NCBI GenBank assembly: GCA_019232985.1
Contig: JAFAMW010000030.1
Span: 43,546 to 107,545, forward strand
Length of the DNA stretch: 64,000 nucleotides
DNA from: Roseateles sp.
GTDB taxonomy: Bacteria; Pseudomonadota; Gammaproteobacteria; Burkholderiales; Burkholderiaceae
Direction: 5' to 3'
The notes under the pieces were generated by a model that was given only the letters and a program-made list of their open reading frames with translations, had not been told where the DNA came from and did not search any database. Below are positions 20,501-29,304 of this stretch, piece after piece. Positions within the stretch are counted from its first letter, which is position 1. Every line of letters starts with the position of its first letter. The position numbers and the translations under genes were made by a program.

Positions 20501-21636
20501 GCGTCGGCGAGCCGCGCCGCGCCGTGGCGGTCGAGGCGCAGCGTGACGCCCCAGTTCGAGCGCGGCCACTCGACGCCGTGGATGTTGCCGCCCGCGTCGT
20601 CCTGCAGCGCCTCGAAGCCGAGCTGGGTCGCCTGCAGCGCGAGCGTGGTCGGATCCTGGCGCAGCTGCACGCGGCCCTCGATATGGGCCAGGCGCAGCGG
20701 GTCGGCGTTCGGCACGAGGCGCATGTGGACGGCGCGCAGCGCGAGGTCGACGGTCGCGCCGGTCGGCTCGCCGCGCTTGACGTCGACCCAGGCGCGCAGC
20801 GCGCCGTCGCCCTCGTCGAGCTCGAAGGGCAGGTCGACGTGGCGGCGCAGCTCGCGCAGGTCGGCGCGCGGCAGGTCGGCGTAGAGCTGGCCCGACCACC
20901 AGCGCAGCTCGCCCGGGCGCTTGAGCAGGGCCTGGGTGAAGTTGCCGCGCAGGCTGAAGCGCTCGCCCCATTCGGGCGGCGGCGTCGCGTCGAGGCGCAG
21001 CGCGTGGCGGCGCAGGCCGTTGCGCAGCACCAGATGCAGGTCGGCGAGCTCGAGCGGCGGCGCCGCGCGCTGCTCGTCGATCCAGCGGATCCGGCCGTAG
21101 GTGATCGCGAACTCGCGCTGCGAGAAGATCCAGTCGGTCAGCGCGTCGGCGCGCTCGGGCGGGACGGCCTGGCCGGCCTGCTCGAGCGCGAGGCCCGCGA
21201 CGAAGATCCGGCCCGCGGCGTCACGCCGCACGACGAGCTGCGGGCGCTCGATCAGCAGCTGCTCGAAGCGCAGCGACAGCGACAGCAGCGAGCGCGCCGA
21301 GAGCTGGGCCGTGACCCGCGGCAGACTCAGCGCGACCCGCCCCTGGGCGTCGAGCAGCTCGACGTTGCTGAGCTGCACCGTCGGCATCCAGCCACCCGAA
21401 GTGACGGCAATCCGTTCGATCCTCACGGGCACCCGCAAGGCCGCCGAGGCTTCCTGCTCGACCCGGCCACGCCAATCGTCGATGTGCGGCAGAATCGCCC
21501 ACTGCAAAACGGCCCAGGCGATCAGCACGACGATCCAGGCCAGTGCGACAAGGCCCACCAGCCAGCGCGCGAGGCGCAGGAGCCAGCGCATCGGACGGCG
21601 CAGCCCCCTGCCGGCGAAGGACGCGGCAAGTGACAT
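17545..21636 (-). CDS. yhdP: YhdP family AsmA-like protein
   Basis: A 1363-residue inner-membrane-anchored protein. One transmembrane helix lies near residues 25-50 (WLVGLVALAWIVVLIAWAVL). A very long beta-rich periplasmic part follows. The C-terminal AsmA_2-type region contains VFSEGFAFDDVSGSVDIAHG and ends with SKPINEAGTREFHITGSWTDP, typical of YhdP. In E. coli, YhdP, TamB and YdbH bridge the periplasm and carry phospholipids to the outer membrane. The start is uncertain: ATG at 21636 is chosen, ATG at 21591 is possible, and neither has a clear Shine-Dalgarno. The open frame continues to 21978 but would overlap glnE. It diverges from glnE and is upstream of the coupled amidase gene. Confidence 0.9.
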   Translation of the reverse strand: MSLAASFAGRGLRRPMRWLLRLARWLVGLVALAWIVVLIAWAVLQWAILPHIDDWRGRVEQEASAALRVPVRIERIAVTSGGWMPTVQLSNVELLDAQGRVALSLPRVTAQLSARSLLSLSLRFEQLLIERPQLVVRRDAAGRIFVAGLALEQAGQAVPPERADALTDWIFSQREFAITYGRIRWIDEQRAAPPLELADLHLVLRNGLRRHALRLDATPPPEWGERFSLRGNFTQALLKRPGELRWWSGQLYADLPRADLRELRRHVDLPFELDEGDGALRAWVDVKRGEPTGATVDLALRAVHMRLVPNADPLRLAHIEGRVQLRQDPTTLALQATQLGFEALQDDAGGNIHGVEWPRSNWGVTLRLDRHGAARLADARVLGGTASAERLDFALMAQIAERLPVGNQVRELLDQLHPEGVLSDFSAQWDGSLEAPSHYRVGAHIEAFSVNARPPAGGVGYGTPGVDGASLVVTADEHGGQAQLGIAKGSVEIPGLFEEPNVPLNSLSGQLQWQVTPAQGRQPRRLAIDLRELKLANEDLAGRFDVSWHSSASPYGHLDLRGHIDHVAAARVQRYLPLAIADARDYVRGAVLAGTAEDVQLRLAGELADFPFDRPVPRGTVRGEFRISTRARDVTLAYVPPDPGQAPVWPVFTQVDAGLVFDRGAMLIEDGRAHALGYELSGVNGGIKALGRRPVLELEGSGRGPLAELLGYVRASPVDAWIGHALSQATASGNAGLHLALRLPLTEMARSTVKGSVQLADDQLRLRPDVPQFDAAQARVDFDTKGVAVSHGRAQALGGELAFEGGSQADGSLRFAGNGTATAEGLRHEFGGFGPFARALQGQAAYQLHLGFTDEGQSIDIASTLQGLAVDLPAPLHKAAATALPLHVQLTPQGATRDELRVELAGLLQAQYLRDTAGAQAHVLRGALGVLTAAPALPAHGVALDAHLGDANLDAWFALVRGQDPGGAGGGFDAAGYAPTELQLRARSLQLFGRPLDQLDAHIERVAAPDAGALLRVGLTAEQLAGKIELEFARAGQLRRVQARLGHLSLPKQDADTVSQFLDRNLGDQRQPDIVPTLDIAVDDFELRGKKLGRLGIQAQADAQTRDWKLSQLELAAPDAVLTAHGNWAAAATGAPRRTELDWTLDVRDGGAMLERLGQGQVLRGGKGRLAGTLGWLGSPLTPEAAAMDGHFDVRLDAGQFLKAEPGVGRLLGVLSLQSLPRRLLFDFRDVFSEGFAFDDVSGSVDIAHGVARSKDLKMQGVQATVRIAGSADLAAETQNLSVVVVPEFNAGGASLAYAAVNPAIGLGAFLAQLLLSKPINEAGTREFHITGSWTDPKVDKVDRDEAPAAAASSAQSAAKESP

Positions 21637-21755
21637 GGCGGCGGTGGCGGAAGCAAGCACTGGGATTCGGAACAAAAGGCGCTCGCCAGGGAGCCGGTAA
21701 AGGGAAACGTGAGCCGTCAGGTGGTTGGTCAATCTAGCACAGCGAGGCGCAGGCA

Positions 21756-24569
21756 ATGAGCGCGGCCGACCCGGCTTTTCCGAATGACACGTCCTTTGCA
21801 GACCGGCAAAGAAGGGCTTGCGCGGGCGCGCCACCGTTCCCGGCGGCCGAACAGGCGCCCAGCGACGCCGCGCACAGCCGCTTCGTCCAGCGCGTGCGGC
21901 GCCGCTACACGGCCGAGCTCGCGCTGCTCGGCCCCGGCCTGCCCGACCGCGCCGCGATCGCCGCGCTCGTTGCCGCACTGCAGCAAGGCGGCCGCCCGCT
22001 CGGCGCCGCGCTGCGCGTCGCGCGCCAGCTCGTGCTCGAGCGCCTCGCCGTGCTCGACATCGAGCAGCGCGCGAGCATGGACGAGGTCACGCTCGCGATG
22101 ACCCACCTCGCCGAGGCGACGCTGAACCTCGCGCTCGCCGAGGCGCGCCGCGAGCAGGACGCCGCGAGCGGCGCGCCGCGCGACGCGGCCGGCCAGGTCA
22201 TCGAGTTCTGGGTGCTCGGCATGGGCAAGCTCGGCGCGCGCGAGCTCAACGTCTCGTCCGACATCGACCTGGTCTACGTCTACGAGGACGAGGGCCAGAC
22301 CGACGGCGCCGCGCCGATCTCGGCGCACGAGTACTTCACGCGCGTCGCCAAACGGCTTTACGCACTGATCGGCGAGGTCACCGAGGACGGCCAGGTCTTC
22401 CGCGTCGACCTCGCGCTGCGGCCCAACGGCAACTCGGGCCCGCCGGTCGTGAGCCTCGCGATGCTCGAGGAATATTTCCTCGTCCAGGGCCGCGAGTGGG
22501 AGCGCTTCGCCTGGCTCAAGAGCCGCGTCGTCGCGCCGCTCGCGTGCATGGTCAGGGGCGGCGCCGACGCGCGCGCGCTCGCGCTGCGCTCGCTCGTCAC
22601 GCCCTTCGTCTACCGGCGCTACCTCGACTACGGCGTGTTCGAGGGCCTGCGCCAGCTCCACCGCAAGGTCCGCGACGAGGCGCAGCGCCGCGCCGCTGGC
22701 CGCCCGGGCCGCGCCAACGACGTCAAGCTGTCGCGCGGCGGCATCCGCGAGATCGAGTTCACCGTCCAGCTGCTGCAGGTCGTGCGCGGCGGCCAGTTCC
22801 CCGAGATCCGCACGCGCTCGACCGTCAAGGCCCTGCACCGGCTCGCCGCGCGCGGGCTCATGAAGCCCGAGACCGCGACACGCCTCGCCGACGCCTACGT
22901 GTTCCTGCGCCGTGTCGAGCACCGCATCCAGTTCCTCGACGACCAGCAGACCCATTGCCTGCCGGCCGAGGACGCCGACCTCGCCTGGATCGCGCAAAGC
23001 CTCGAGCTGCCCGTCGCGCCCGGCCGCCTGCCGGCCTGCCAGCTGTTCGAGCAGCTCGGCGAGGTGCGCGAACTCGTCGCGACCGAATTCGACGCCCTGC
23101 TCCACGACGGCCAGGCGCCCGGCGCCCAGGCCGGCTGCCGCTCCTGCGGCGGGCCGCCGCTGCCAGTCGACGCCGACGCCTTCATCGAGAAGCTCCAGCC
23201 CGAGCTCGGCACGGCCGTGCGCCGCTTCGCCCAGACGCCGCGCGTCCAGGGCCTGCGCGAGGAGACCCGGCTGCGCCTCGCCAAGCTGATCGGCCGCGCG
23301 GCCAAGGCCGTCGCGGCAGGCGCGGTGCCGCTCGAGGCGGCGCTGCGCTTCGTCGACTGGGTCGAGCCGCTGCTGCGCCGCGAGAGCTACCTGGCCCTGC
23401 TCGTCGAGCGCCCGGCCGTGCAGGAGCGCCTGCTGCGCCTGCTCGGCCTCGCGCGCTGGCCGATGCGCTACCTGATGCTGCACCCGGGCGTGATCGACGA
23501 GCTCGCCGACACGCGCCTGCTGCACGAGCGCTTCGACGGCGCGGCGTTCCGCGCCGAGCTCGAGGAGCGCCACCTCGGCTGGGTGCGCTCGGGCGAGGCC
23601 AGCGAGGAGGCCCTGCTCGACACGCTGCGCCGCGCCCACCACGCCGAGGTGTTCCGCATCCTCGTGCGCGATGTCGAGGGCGCGATCACGGTCGAGCAGG
23701 TCGCCGACGACCTGTCGGCGCTCGCCGACGCGGTGCTCGACTGCGCGATCCGCTGGGCCTGGTCGCTGCACAAGTCCGCGCACCGGCCCGACCCGGCCTT
23801 CGGCGTTATCGCCTACGGCAAGCTCGGCGGCAAGGAGCTCGGCTACGGCAGCGACCTCGACCTGGTCTTCGTGTTCGACGACCCCCACGAGAACGCGGCC
23901 GAGATCTACGGCGGCTTCCTGCGCAAACTGATCACCTGGCTGACGGTGCGCACGGCGGCCGGCGAGCTGTTCGATATCGACACCGCGCTGCGCCCGAACG
24001 GCAATTCGGGCCTGCTCGTGACCTCGCTGACCTCGTTCGAGAACTACCAGGAGGGCCGCGGCTCGAACACGGCCTGGACCTGGGAGCACCAGGCGATCAC
24101 GCGCGCGCGCTTCTGCGCCGGCGACCCGGCGCTCGCCGCGCGCATCGAGGCCGCGCGCCGCCATGTGCTGACGGCGCCGCGCGACCACGCCGCGCTGCGC
24201 GACGAGATCCGCGCGATGCGCGCGAAGGTCCGCGCCGCGCACCGCGAGCGCGAGGGCCGCTTCGACCTCAAGCACAGCCCGGGCGGCATGATGGACGCCG
24301 AGTTCGCGCTCCAGTACCTGATCCTCGCCCACGCCGGCAGCCACCCCGAGCTGATCGCGAACGCGGGCACGATCGCGCTGCTGCAGCGCGCCGAGGCCGC
24401 CGGCCTGCTCGGCCCCGGCGTCGGCACGGCCGCGGCCGACGCCTACCGCGAGCTGCGCCGCCTGCAGCACCGCGCGCGCCTCGACGAGCAGCCGACCAGC
24501 GTCGAACCCGCGGCCGCGCAAGTCCAGCGCGACGCCGTCCTCGCCCTGTGGCACGCGGTCTTCGGCTGA
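21756..24569 (+). CDS. glnE: Bifunctional glutamine synthetase adenylyltransferase/adenylyl-removing enzyme
   Basis: A 937-residue cytoplasmic enzyme that adenylylates and deadenylylates glutamine synthetase in response to PII, adjusting nitrogen assimilation. Two nucleotidyltransferase domains are visible. The N-terminal removing domain has GMGKLGARELNVSSDIDLVY near residue 155. The C-terminal transferase domain has YGKLGGKELGYGSDLDLVF near residue 687. The metal-binding Asp pairs are intact in both. The length is normal. AGG repeats lie just before the ATG. It diverges from yhdP, and its end overlaps a rhombosortase gene read in another frame. Confidence 0.97.
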   Translation: MSAADPAFPNDTSFADRQRRACAGAPPFPAAEQAPSDAAHSRFVQRVRRRYTAELALLGPGLPDRAAIAALVAALQQGGRPLGAALRVARQLVLERLAVLDIEQRASMDEVTLAMTHLAEATLNLALAEARREQDAASGAPRDAAGQVIEFWVLGMGKLGARELNVSSDIDLVYVYEDEGQTDGAAPISAHEYFTRVAKRLYALIGEVTEDGQVFRVDLALRPNGNSGPPVVSLAMLEEYFLVQGREWERFAWLKSRVVAPLACMVRGGADARALALRSLVTPFVYRRYLDYGVFEGLRQLHRKVRDEAQRRAAGRPGRANDVKLSRGGIREIEFTVQLLQVVRGGQFPEIRTRSTVKALHRLAARGLMKPETATRLADAYVFLRRVEHRIQFLDDQQTHCLPAEDADLAWIAQSLELPVAPGRLPACQLFEQLGEVRELVATEFDALLHDGQAPGAQAGCRSCGGPPLPVDADAFIEKLQPELGTAVRRFAQTPRVQGLREETRLRLAKLIGRAAKAVAAGAVPLEAALRFVDWVEPLLRRESYLALLVERPAVQERLLRLLGLARWPMRYLMLHPGVIDELADTRLLHERFDGAAFRAELEERHLGWVRSGEASEEALLDTLRRAHHAEVFRILVRDVEGAITVEQVADDLSALADAVLDCAIRWAWSLHKSAHRPDPAFGVIAYGKLGGKELGYGSDLDLVFVFDDPHENAAEIYGGFLRKLITWLTVRTAAGELFDIDTALRPNGNSGLLVTSLTSFENYQEGRGSNTAWTWEHQAITRARFCAGDPALAARIEAARRHVLTAPRDHAALRDEIRAMRAKVRAAHREREGRFDLKHSPGGMMDAEFALQYLILAHAGSHPELIANAGTIALLQRAEAAGLLGPGVGTAAADAYRELRRLQHRARLDEQPTSVEPAAAQVQRDAVLALWHAVFG

Positions 24570-25171
24570 ACCCCTGGCTCGCGCTCGCGGCCGTGCTCGC
24601 GGCCGGCAGCGCCGTGGCCTGGCCGCTAGCCCCCGACGCGCTCGACTGGCAGGGCCTGCACGCCGGCGCGAGCTCGGTCTGGCGCGCGTTCACGGGCGCC
24701 TTCGTGCACTGGACGCCGCGCCACCTTGCCGCGAACCTCGCCGGCTGCGGCGTCGTCGCCTGGCTCGGCTGGGCCGCGCGCCTGCCCGCGCGCAGCGCGC
24801 TGGCCTGGGCGATCGCATGGCCGCTCACGCAGGCGAGCCTGCTCACGCGGCCCGAGATCGCGGCCTTCGGCGGGCTCTCGGGCGTGCTGCACGCGGGCGT
24901 CGCGGTCGCGGCCGTCGAGCTGCTGGCGCGGCGCGGCGCGGCCCACCGGCGCGAACAGGCCATCGGCGCGCTGATCCTGCTCGGCCTCGCCGTCAAGATC
25001 GCCCACGAAAGCCCGCTCGGGCCCGCGCTGCAGGACGTGCCGGGCTGGGACATGCCGGTCGTGCCGCTCGCCCATCTCGGCGGCGCGCTCGCGGGCGTCG
25101 CCTGCGCGCTCGCGCTGCGCGCGCTGCGCGCGCTCGGCCCGCGCAGGGTGGATCCGGATCCGGCGGCCTGA
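24548..25171 (+). CDS. rrtA: Rhombosortase (rhomboid-family intramembrane serine protease)
   Basis: A 207-residue membrane protein of the rhomboid superfamily. The family features are present: WRAFTGAFVHWTPRHLAANL in the first loop, catalytic Ser111 in FGGLSGVLHAG, and catalytic His176 in PLAHLGGALAG. This short form with WR..TG..VH and GLSG fits rhombosortase, which cleaves GlyGly-CTERM proteins, better than GlpG-type rhomboids. The start is uncertain: GTG at 24548 gives a basic N terminus before helix 1 and overlaps glnE by 22 bp, and a CTG at 24566 is the alternative. The GlyGly-CTERM subtilase at 755-2869 is a likely substrate. It is probably cotranscribed with glnE. Confidence 0.82.
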   Translation: MARGLRLNPWLALAAVLAAGSAVAWPLAPDALDWQGLHAGASSVWRAFTGAFVHWTPRHLAANLAGCGVVAWLGWAARLPARSALAWAIAWPLTQASLLTRPEIAAFGGLSGVLHAGVAVAAVELLARRGAAHRREQAIGALILLGLAVKIAHESPLGPALQDVPGWDMPVVPLAHLGGALAGVACALALRALRALGPRRVDPDPAA

Positions 25172-25181
25172 CGCCGCCCGG

Positions 25182-25187
25182 TATCAT
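25182..25187 (+). promoter_or_regulatory. Candidate -10 box of the peptide transporter gene
   Basis: TATCAT lies 46 bp before the ATG at 25233, giving a leader of about 39 nt that contains an AAGG Shine-Dalgarno-like stretch. It implies that the transporter has its own promoter after the rhombosortase gene. Confidence 0.4.
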
Positions 25188-25232
25188 TCCTGCCACTTTT
25201 TCGAGCTGCCGCCCACAAGGCGGGCCCCGTCC

Positions 25233-26753
25233 ATGTCCTCGTCGACCCTCCCCAACGCCGCCGCCGACGCACCGTCGACCGGCGCGCCCGGCGCGATCGC
25301 GCTGTTCTTCATCCAGACCTTCGCGACGCTGGGCTTTGCGGTGCTGCAGTCCACGCTCGTGCTCTACGCGACCAAGCACCTGCATTTCAGCGACCAGCTC
25401 GCCTACTCGCTGATGGGCGTGTTCGGCGCGTTCAACTACGGCCTGCACCTGTTCGGCGGCTACCTCGGCGGGCGCTTCCTGAGCAACCGCAACCTGTTCG
25501 TCGGCGGCATGGTGCTGCAGGTGCTCGGCTGCGCGTGCATCGCCGGCGGCACGGCCGCGCTGATGTACTGGGGCCTCGCGCTGTTCCTCACGGGCAGTGG
25601 CCTCAACGTCACGTGCATCAACATGATGCTCACGCAGCGCTTCGCGCCCGAGGACGACCGCCGCGAGGGCGCGTTCCTGTGGAACTACGCGGGCATGAAC
25701 ATCGGCTTCACGGTCGGTTTCCTCGTCGCCGGGCATTACCAGCTCAGCGAGAGCTACGCGAAGCTGTTCATCTTCGCGACGGCCGGCAACTTCGCCGCGA
25801 TCGTGCTCGCGCTGCTGTGCTGGCGCCAGATCGGCGACCTCAGCACGCCCTTGCTCGAGGCGACGCCGCGCGCGTGGCGCCTGCGCCTCGCGGCCGGCAT
25901 CGCGATCCTCGTCGGCCTCGTGCCGCTGGTCTGGGGCCTGCTGCAGATCCCCGACTGGACCGAGCTGATCGTCAAGGCGATCGGCGCCGTCGTGTTCGTC
26001 GCGCTGCTCACGCTGACGCTGCGCCACCCGGTCCCGGCCGAGCGCCGTCGCATGGTCGCCTACCTGATCCTCGCGCTCGGCTCGCTCGTGTTCTGGTCGC
26101 TGTACCAGATGGCGCCGAGCGGCCTGCAGGTCTTCTACGACCGCAACGTCGACCCGATGCTGTTCGGCTTCCAGATCGCGCCGCAATGGGTGCAGAACAT
26201 CAACGCCGTCGTGATCGCGCTCGGCGGCCCGCTGCTCGCGATCGTGTTCGCGGCGCTGCGCGAGCGTGGCTGGTGGATCGACGTGCCCAAGCAGTTCGCG
26301 ATCGCGCTGCTGCTGATGGGCGCGGGCTTTCTCGTGCTGCCGCTCGGCATCTCGCTGGCCGACCCGGTCACGGGCCGCTCGGCCTTCGTCTGGATCTTCC
26401 TGAGCTACCTGCTGCAGAGCGTCGGCGAACTGCTGATCTCGCCGGTCGGCTACGCGATGATCGGCCGCCTCGCGCCGCGCCAGTACCAGGGCGTGATGAT
26501 GGGCGCGTGGATGCTCGTGACCGGCCTCGCCTCGCTGTTCGCGAACGACTTCTCGGGCGCGATCCCGACGGCCCAGGGCCTCGCGCCGCAGGCCACCAAC
26601 GGCGTCTACGCGCGGCTGTTCGACCTGCTCGGCTGGAGCACGGTCGGCGTCGGCGTGCTGCTCGTGCTGCTGATCCCGCTGCTGCGCCGCCTGATCGACG
26701 AGCAGCGCCCGGCCGCGCCGGCCGCGACCGCGGTCGCCGCCGCCGCCGCGTGA
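25233..26753 (+). CDS. POT/PTR2 family proton-dependent oligopeptide transporter
   Basis: A 506-residue inner-membrane protein with 12-14 hydrophobic helices. Helix 1 has FFIQTFATLGFAVLQSTLVLY, and the PTR2 signature region reads FLWNYAGMNIGF, with the family pattern aromatic-x-x-x-x-N-x-G. SVGELLISPVGYAMIGRLAP near residue 400 is another conserved POT segment. It imports di- and tripeptides with protons. It overlaps the deacetylase gene as TGATG. With the secreted peptidases in this window it suggests use of peptides as nutrients. Confidence 0.9.
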   Translation: MSSSTLPNAAADAPSTGAPGAIALFFIQTFATLGFAVLQSTLVLYATKHLHFSDQLAYSLMGVFGAFNYGLHLFGGYLGGRFLSNRNLFVGGMVLQVLGCACIAGGTAALMYWGLALFLTGSGLNVTCINMMLTQRFAPEDDRREGAFLWNYAGMNIGFTVGFLVAGHYQLSESYAKLFIFATAGNFAAIVLALLCWRQIGDLSTPLLEATPRAWRLRLAAGIAILVGLVPLVWGLLQIPDWTELIVKAIGAVVFVALLTLTLRHPVPAERRRMVAYLILALGSLVFWSLYQMAPSGLQVFYDRNVDPMLFGFQIAPQWVQNINAVVIALGGPLLAIVFAALRERGWWIDVPKQFAIALLLMGAGFLVLPLGISLADPVTGRSAFVWIFLSYLLQSVGELLISPVGYAMIGRLAPRQYQGVMMGAWMLVTGLASLFANDFSGAIPTAQGLAPQATNGVYARLFDLLGWSTVGVGVLLVLLIPLLRRLIDEQRPAAPAATAVAAAAA

Positions 26754-27724
26754 TGCGGGTGCCGACCGCGACCCCGGCGCTGCGCGCGCTCGCCGTCGTC
26801 GCGCTCGCGGCCTGTGGCTGGAGCGCCGCGGCCCAGGCGCCGCTCGCTGCGCCGGCAGCGCCCGCACCCGCGGCGGCCTCGGCGCCCCTGCCGGCGGCGG
26901 CGCCGGCTTCGGCAGCGGCCCCGGCCGCCGCGGCGAGCGGCGCCGCGAACCCGGTCGCCGGCGCGGTCGAGCGCGCGCACGCGCGGCTGCGCCAGGCCCA
27001 CCTCGGTCATCTGTACGAGCGCCTGACGGTCGAGCCCGACGAGCTCAAGCGCCAATGCCGCTTCGAGTCCGACATCGCGACGGCGCCGCCGGCCGGCCTC
27101 GTCGCGCTGAGCTTCGACGACGGCCCCGACCCCGAGCGCACGCCGCAGATCCTCGCCGTGCTCGAGCACTACAAGATCCAGGCCACCTTCTTCCTCATCG
27201 GCGAGAAAATGAAGAAGTACCCCGAGCTCGTCGCCGAGATCGTCGCCAAGGGCCACCTGATCGGCAGCCATTCCTGGTCGCACCCGAACTTCCACGACAT
27301 CCCCGAGGCCGCCCAGCGCAGCGACATCGAGCAGGGCCTCGCGCAGATGCCCGCCGACGGCGTGCCGGTCAAGGTCTACCGCTACCCCTACGGCAACTCG
27401 TCCTGCGCTGGCAACGCGCTGCTCCACGCGCAGGGCTGGCGCATCGTCGGCTGGCATGTCGACAGCTGCGACTGGGCCTACGACCGCACCGGCAGCGTCG
27501 ACGCGCAGGAAGCGCTGAGCTGCGGCGTCACGTCGCAGTACCGCAGCGACTTCGTCGGCCATGTCGCGGCCGCCGTGCGCGCGCGCAAGGGCGGCATCGT
27601 GCTGATGCACGAGATCCACGCGAACACGCTCGCGAAGCTGCCCGAGGTGATCGAGGAAATCCGCAAGGACGGCTACGACTTCACGCGCGTCGACGACCCG
27701 CGGCTCGCCGATTCGCTGCGCTGA
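26753..27724 (+). CDS. Polysaccharide deacetylase (NodB-type, CE4)
   Basis: A 323-residue exported enzyme. A signal peptide (residues about 1-27, ending AAAQA) is followed by a 45-residue Ala/Pro-rich linker. The NodB motifs are complete: motif 1 LSFDDGPD near residue 119, motif 2 HSWSHPN near 172, motif 3 RYPYGN near 209, motif 4 WHVDSCDW and motif 5 LMHEIH near 283. These give the metal-binding Asp-His-His and the catalytic base and acid. It removes acetyl groups from N-acetylglucosamine in peptidoglycan or an exopolysaccharide. No glycan cluster is adjacent, so the target is unknown. The overlap with the transporter stop (TGATG) suggests coupling. Confidence 0.92.
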   Translation: MRVPTATPALRALAVVALAACGWSAAAQAPLAAPAAPAPAAASAPLPAAAPASAAAPAAAASGAANPVAGAVERAHARLRQAHLGHLYERLTVEPDELKRQCRFESDIATAPPAGLVALSFDDGPDPERTPQILAVLEHYKIQATFFLIGEKMKKYPELVAEIVAKGHLIGSHSWSHPNFHDIPEAAQRSDIEQGLAQMPADGVPVKVYRYPYGNSSCAGNALLHAQGWRIVGWHVDSCDWAYDRTGSVDAQEALSCGVTSQYRSDFVGHVAAAVRARKGGIVLMHEIHANTLAKLPEVIEEIRKDGYDFTRVDDPRLADSLR

Positions 27725-27733
27725 ACCGGGTCG

Positions 27734-29281
27734 TCAGGCGAGCCGGAACCCGCCCACCACGTCGGCGAGCCGCGTCGCCTGGTCGCGCAGGCTCTGCGCG
27801 GCGGCCGATGACTCCTCGACGAGCGCCGCGTTCTGCTGCGTCATCTGGTCGAGCTGGACCACCGCGGTGTTGACCTCGCCGATGCCCTGGCTCTGCTCGG
27901 TGCTCGCGACCGAGATCTCTTCGATGATGTCCGAGACGCGGTGCACGCTCGCGACGATATGGCCCATCGACGTGCCGGCCTGCTCGACGAGCTGGACGCC
28001 GAGCTCGACCTGCTCGACCGAGGCGCCGATCAGCGCCTTGATCTCGCGCGCGGCCTGCGCCGAGCGCTGCGCGAGCGTGCGCACCTCGGCTGCGACGACC
28101 GCGAAGCCGCGCCCCTGCTGACCCGCACGGGCCGCCTCGACGGCCGCGTTGAGCGCGAGGATATTGGTCTGGAACGCGATCGCGTCGATCACGCCGATGA
28201 TGTCCTCGATCTTGCGCGAGCCCGCGCTGATCTCGCCCATCGTCGTGACGACGCGGCGCACGACTTCGCCGCCCTGGCTCGCCGCGGTCGACGCCGACGC
28301 CGCGAGCTGGCCGGCCGTGCGCGCCGAGTCCGCGGTATGCCTCACCGTGCCGGTCAGCTGCTCCATCGCGCCGGCGGTCTGCTGCAGATTGGACGCGGCG
28401 TGTTCGGTGCGCGCCGACAGGTCGGCGTTGCCGGTCGCGATCTGCGTGCTCGCGGACGACACGCTGTCGGCCGCGTCGCGGACCTTGCCCAGGACCTCGC
28501 GCAAGGCCGCGCGCATGGTGTCGAGCGCGCGCAGCAGCCGCCCGGTCTCGTCGCCGCCGTAGGCCGCGCGGGCCTGGCCGCTGAGGTCCATCGCGGCGAT
28601 CGCGCCGGCGAGCGCCTCGGCGTCCCTGAGCGGCCGCGTGATCGAGCGGACCAGGTAGACCGACATCAGCAGGCCCAGGCCGAGCGCCGACGCCGCGCAG
28701 ACGGCCAGCATCAGCGTCGCCTCGCCGCGCAGGCGGTCGACCTCGGCGGCGCTCGCGTCGAGCTGCTCGCGCTTCATTTTCGCGAGCTGCTGGACCATGC
28801 CCATATAGGCCTCAGACTCCGGTTGCAGCTTTTCCGTGAAGGTCTTCAGCGCCCCGGTCGCGTCGCCGGCCGCCTTGAGCTTGTTGACGACATCGCGCGC
28901 GTCGATATAGGCCTTGCGCTGGTCGCCGATGCGCGCGTAGAGCTCGCGCTGCTCGGGCCGGTCGAGCAGCGCCTCGAGCGGCGCCTGGAGGGCGCTGGTC
29001 CGGCGCACCGAATCGGCGCTCGCCGGCGCGAAGTAGTCGGCGAGGCTCGGGTCGCTGCTGCGCGCGACGGCCGCGACGCGCTGCACGCCGGCGTAGATGT
29101 TGAGGTACCAGTCGCTCGCGAGGCGCTCGGCCTTGAGCTCCGCGCCGACCATCAGCCGGACCCGCTCGCTCATCTGCCGCAGCTGGAGGATCGCGAACAG
29201 GCTGCTGGCCAGGCACAGGGCCAGAACGATGCCGAGCACGAGGGCCAGGCGCTTGCCGATCGAGAGCATGTTCAGAGACAT
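27734..29281 (-). CDS. Methyl-accepting chemotaxis protein
   Basis: A 515-residue chemoreceptor. Transmembrane helix 1 is at about 10-32, a four-helix-bundle periplasmic sensor at about 35-185, helix 2 at about 190-212, a HAMP domain follows, and the signalling hairpin contains [18 protein letters not shown] near residue 370. Methylation helices flank it. No C-terminal pentapeptide for CheR is present. The ATG at 29281 is chosen because AAGGA lies 8 bp upstream; ATGs at 29296 and 29308 are alternatives. It lies 23 bp downstream of the diguanylate cyclase gene on the same strand. No che genes are nearby. Confidence 0.93.
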   Translation of the reverse strand: MSLNMLSIGKRLALVLGIVLALCLASSLFAILQLRQMSERVRLMVGAELKAERLASDWYLNIYAGVQRVAAVARSSDPSLADYFAPASADSVRRTSALQAPLEALLDRPEQRELYARIGDQRKAYIDARDVVNKLKAAGDATGALKTFTEKLQPESEAYMGMVQQLAKMKREQLDASAAEVDRLRGEATLMLAVCAASALGLGLLMSVYLVRSITRPLRDAEALAGAIAAMDLSGQARAAYGGDETGRLLRALDTMRAALREVLGKVRDAADSVSSASTQIATGNADLSARTEHAASNLQQTAGAMEQLTGTVRHTADSARTAGQLAASASTAASQGGEVVRRVVTTMGEISAGSRKIEDIIGVIDAIAFQTNILALNAAVEAARAGQQGRGFAVVAAEVRTLAQRSAQAAREIKALIGASVEQVELGVQLVEQAGTSMGHIVASVHRVSDIIEEISVASTEQSQGIGEVNTAVVQLDQMTQQNAALVEESSAAAQSLRDQATRLADVVGGFRLA

Positions 29282-29304
29282 CGGGGAGTCCTTCATCGGG
29301 AGAG

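Noticed and set aside
21637..21978. N-terminal extension of yhdP to 21978
   Set aside because: It would overlap glnE head to head and precedes the membrane anchor with Arg-rich sequence unlike the family.
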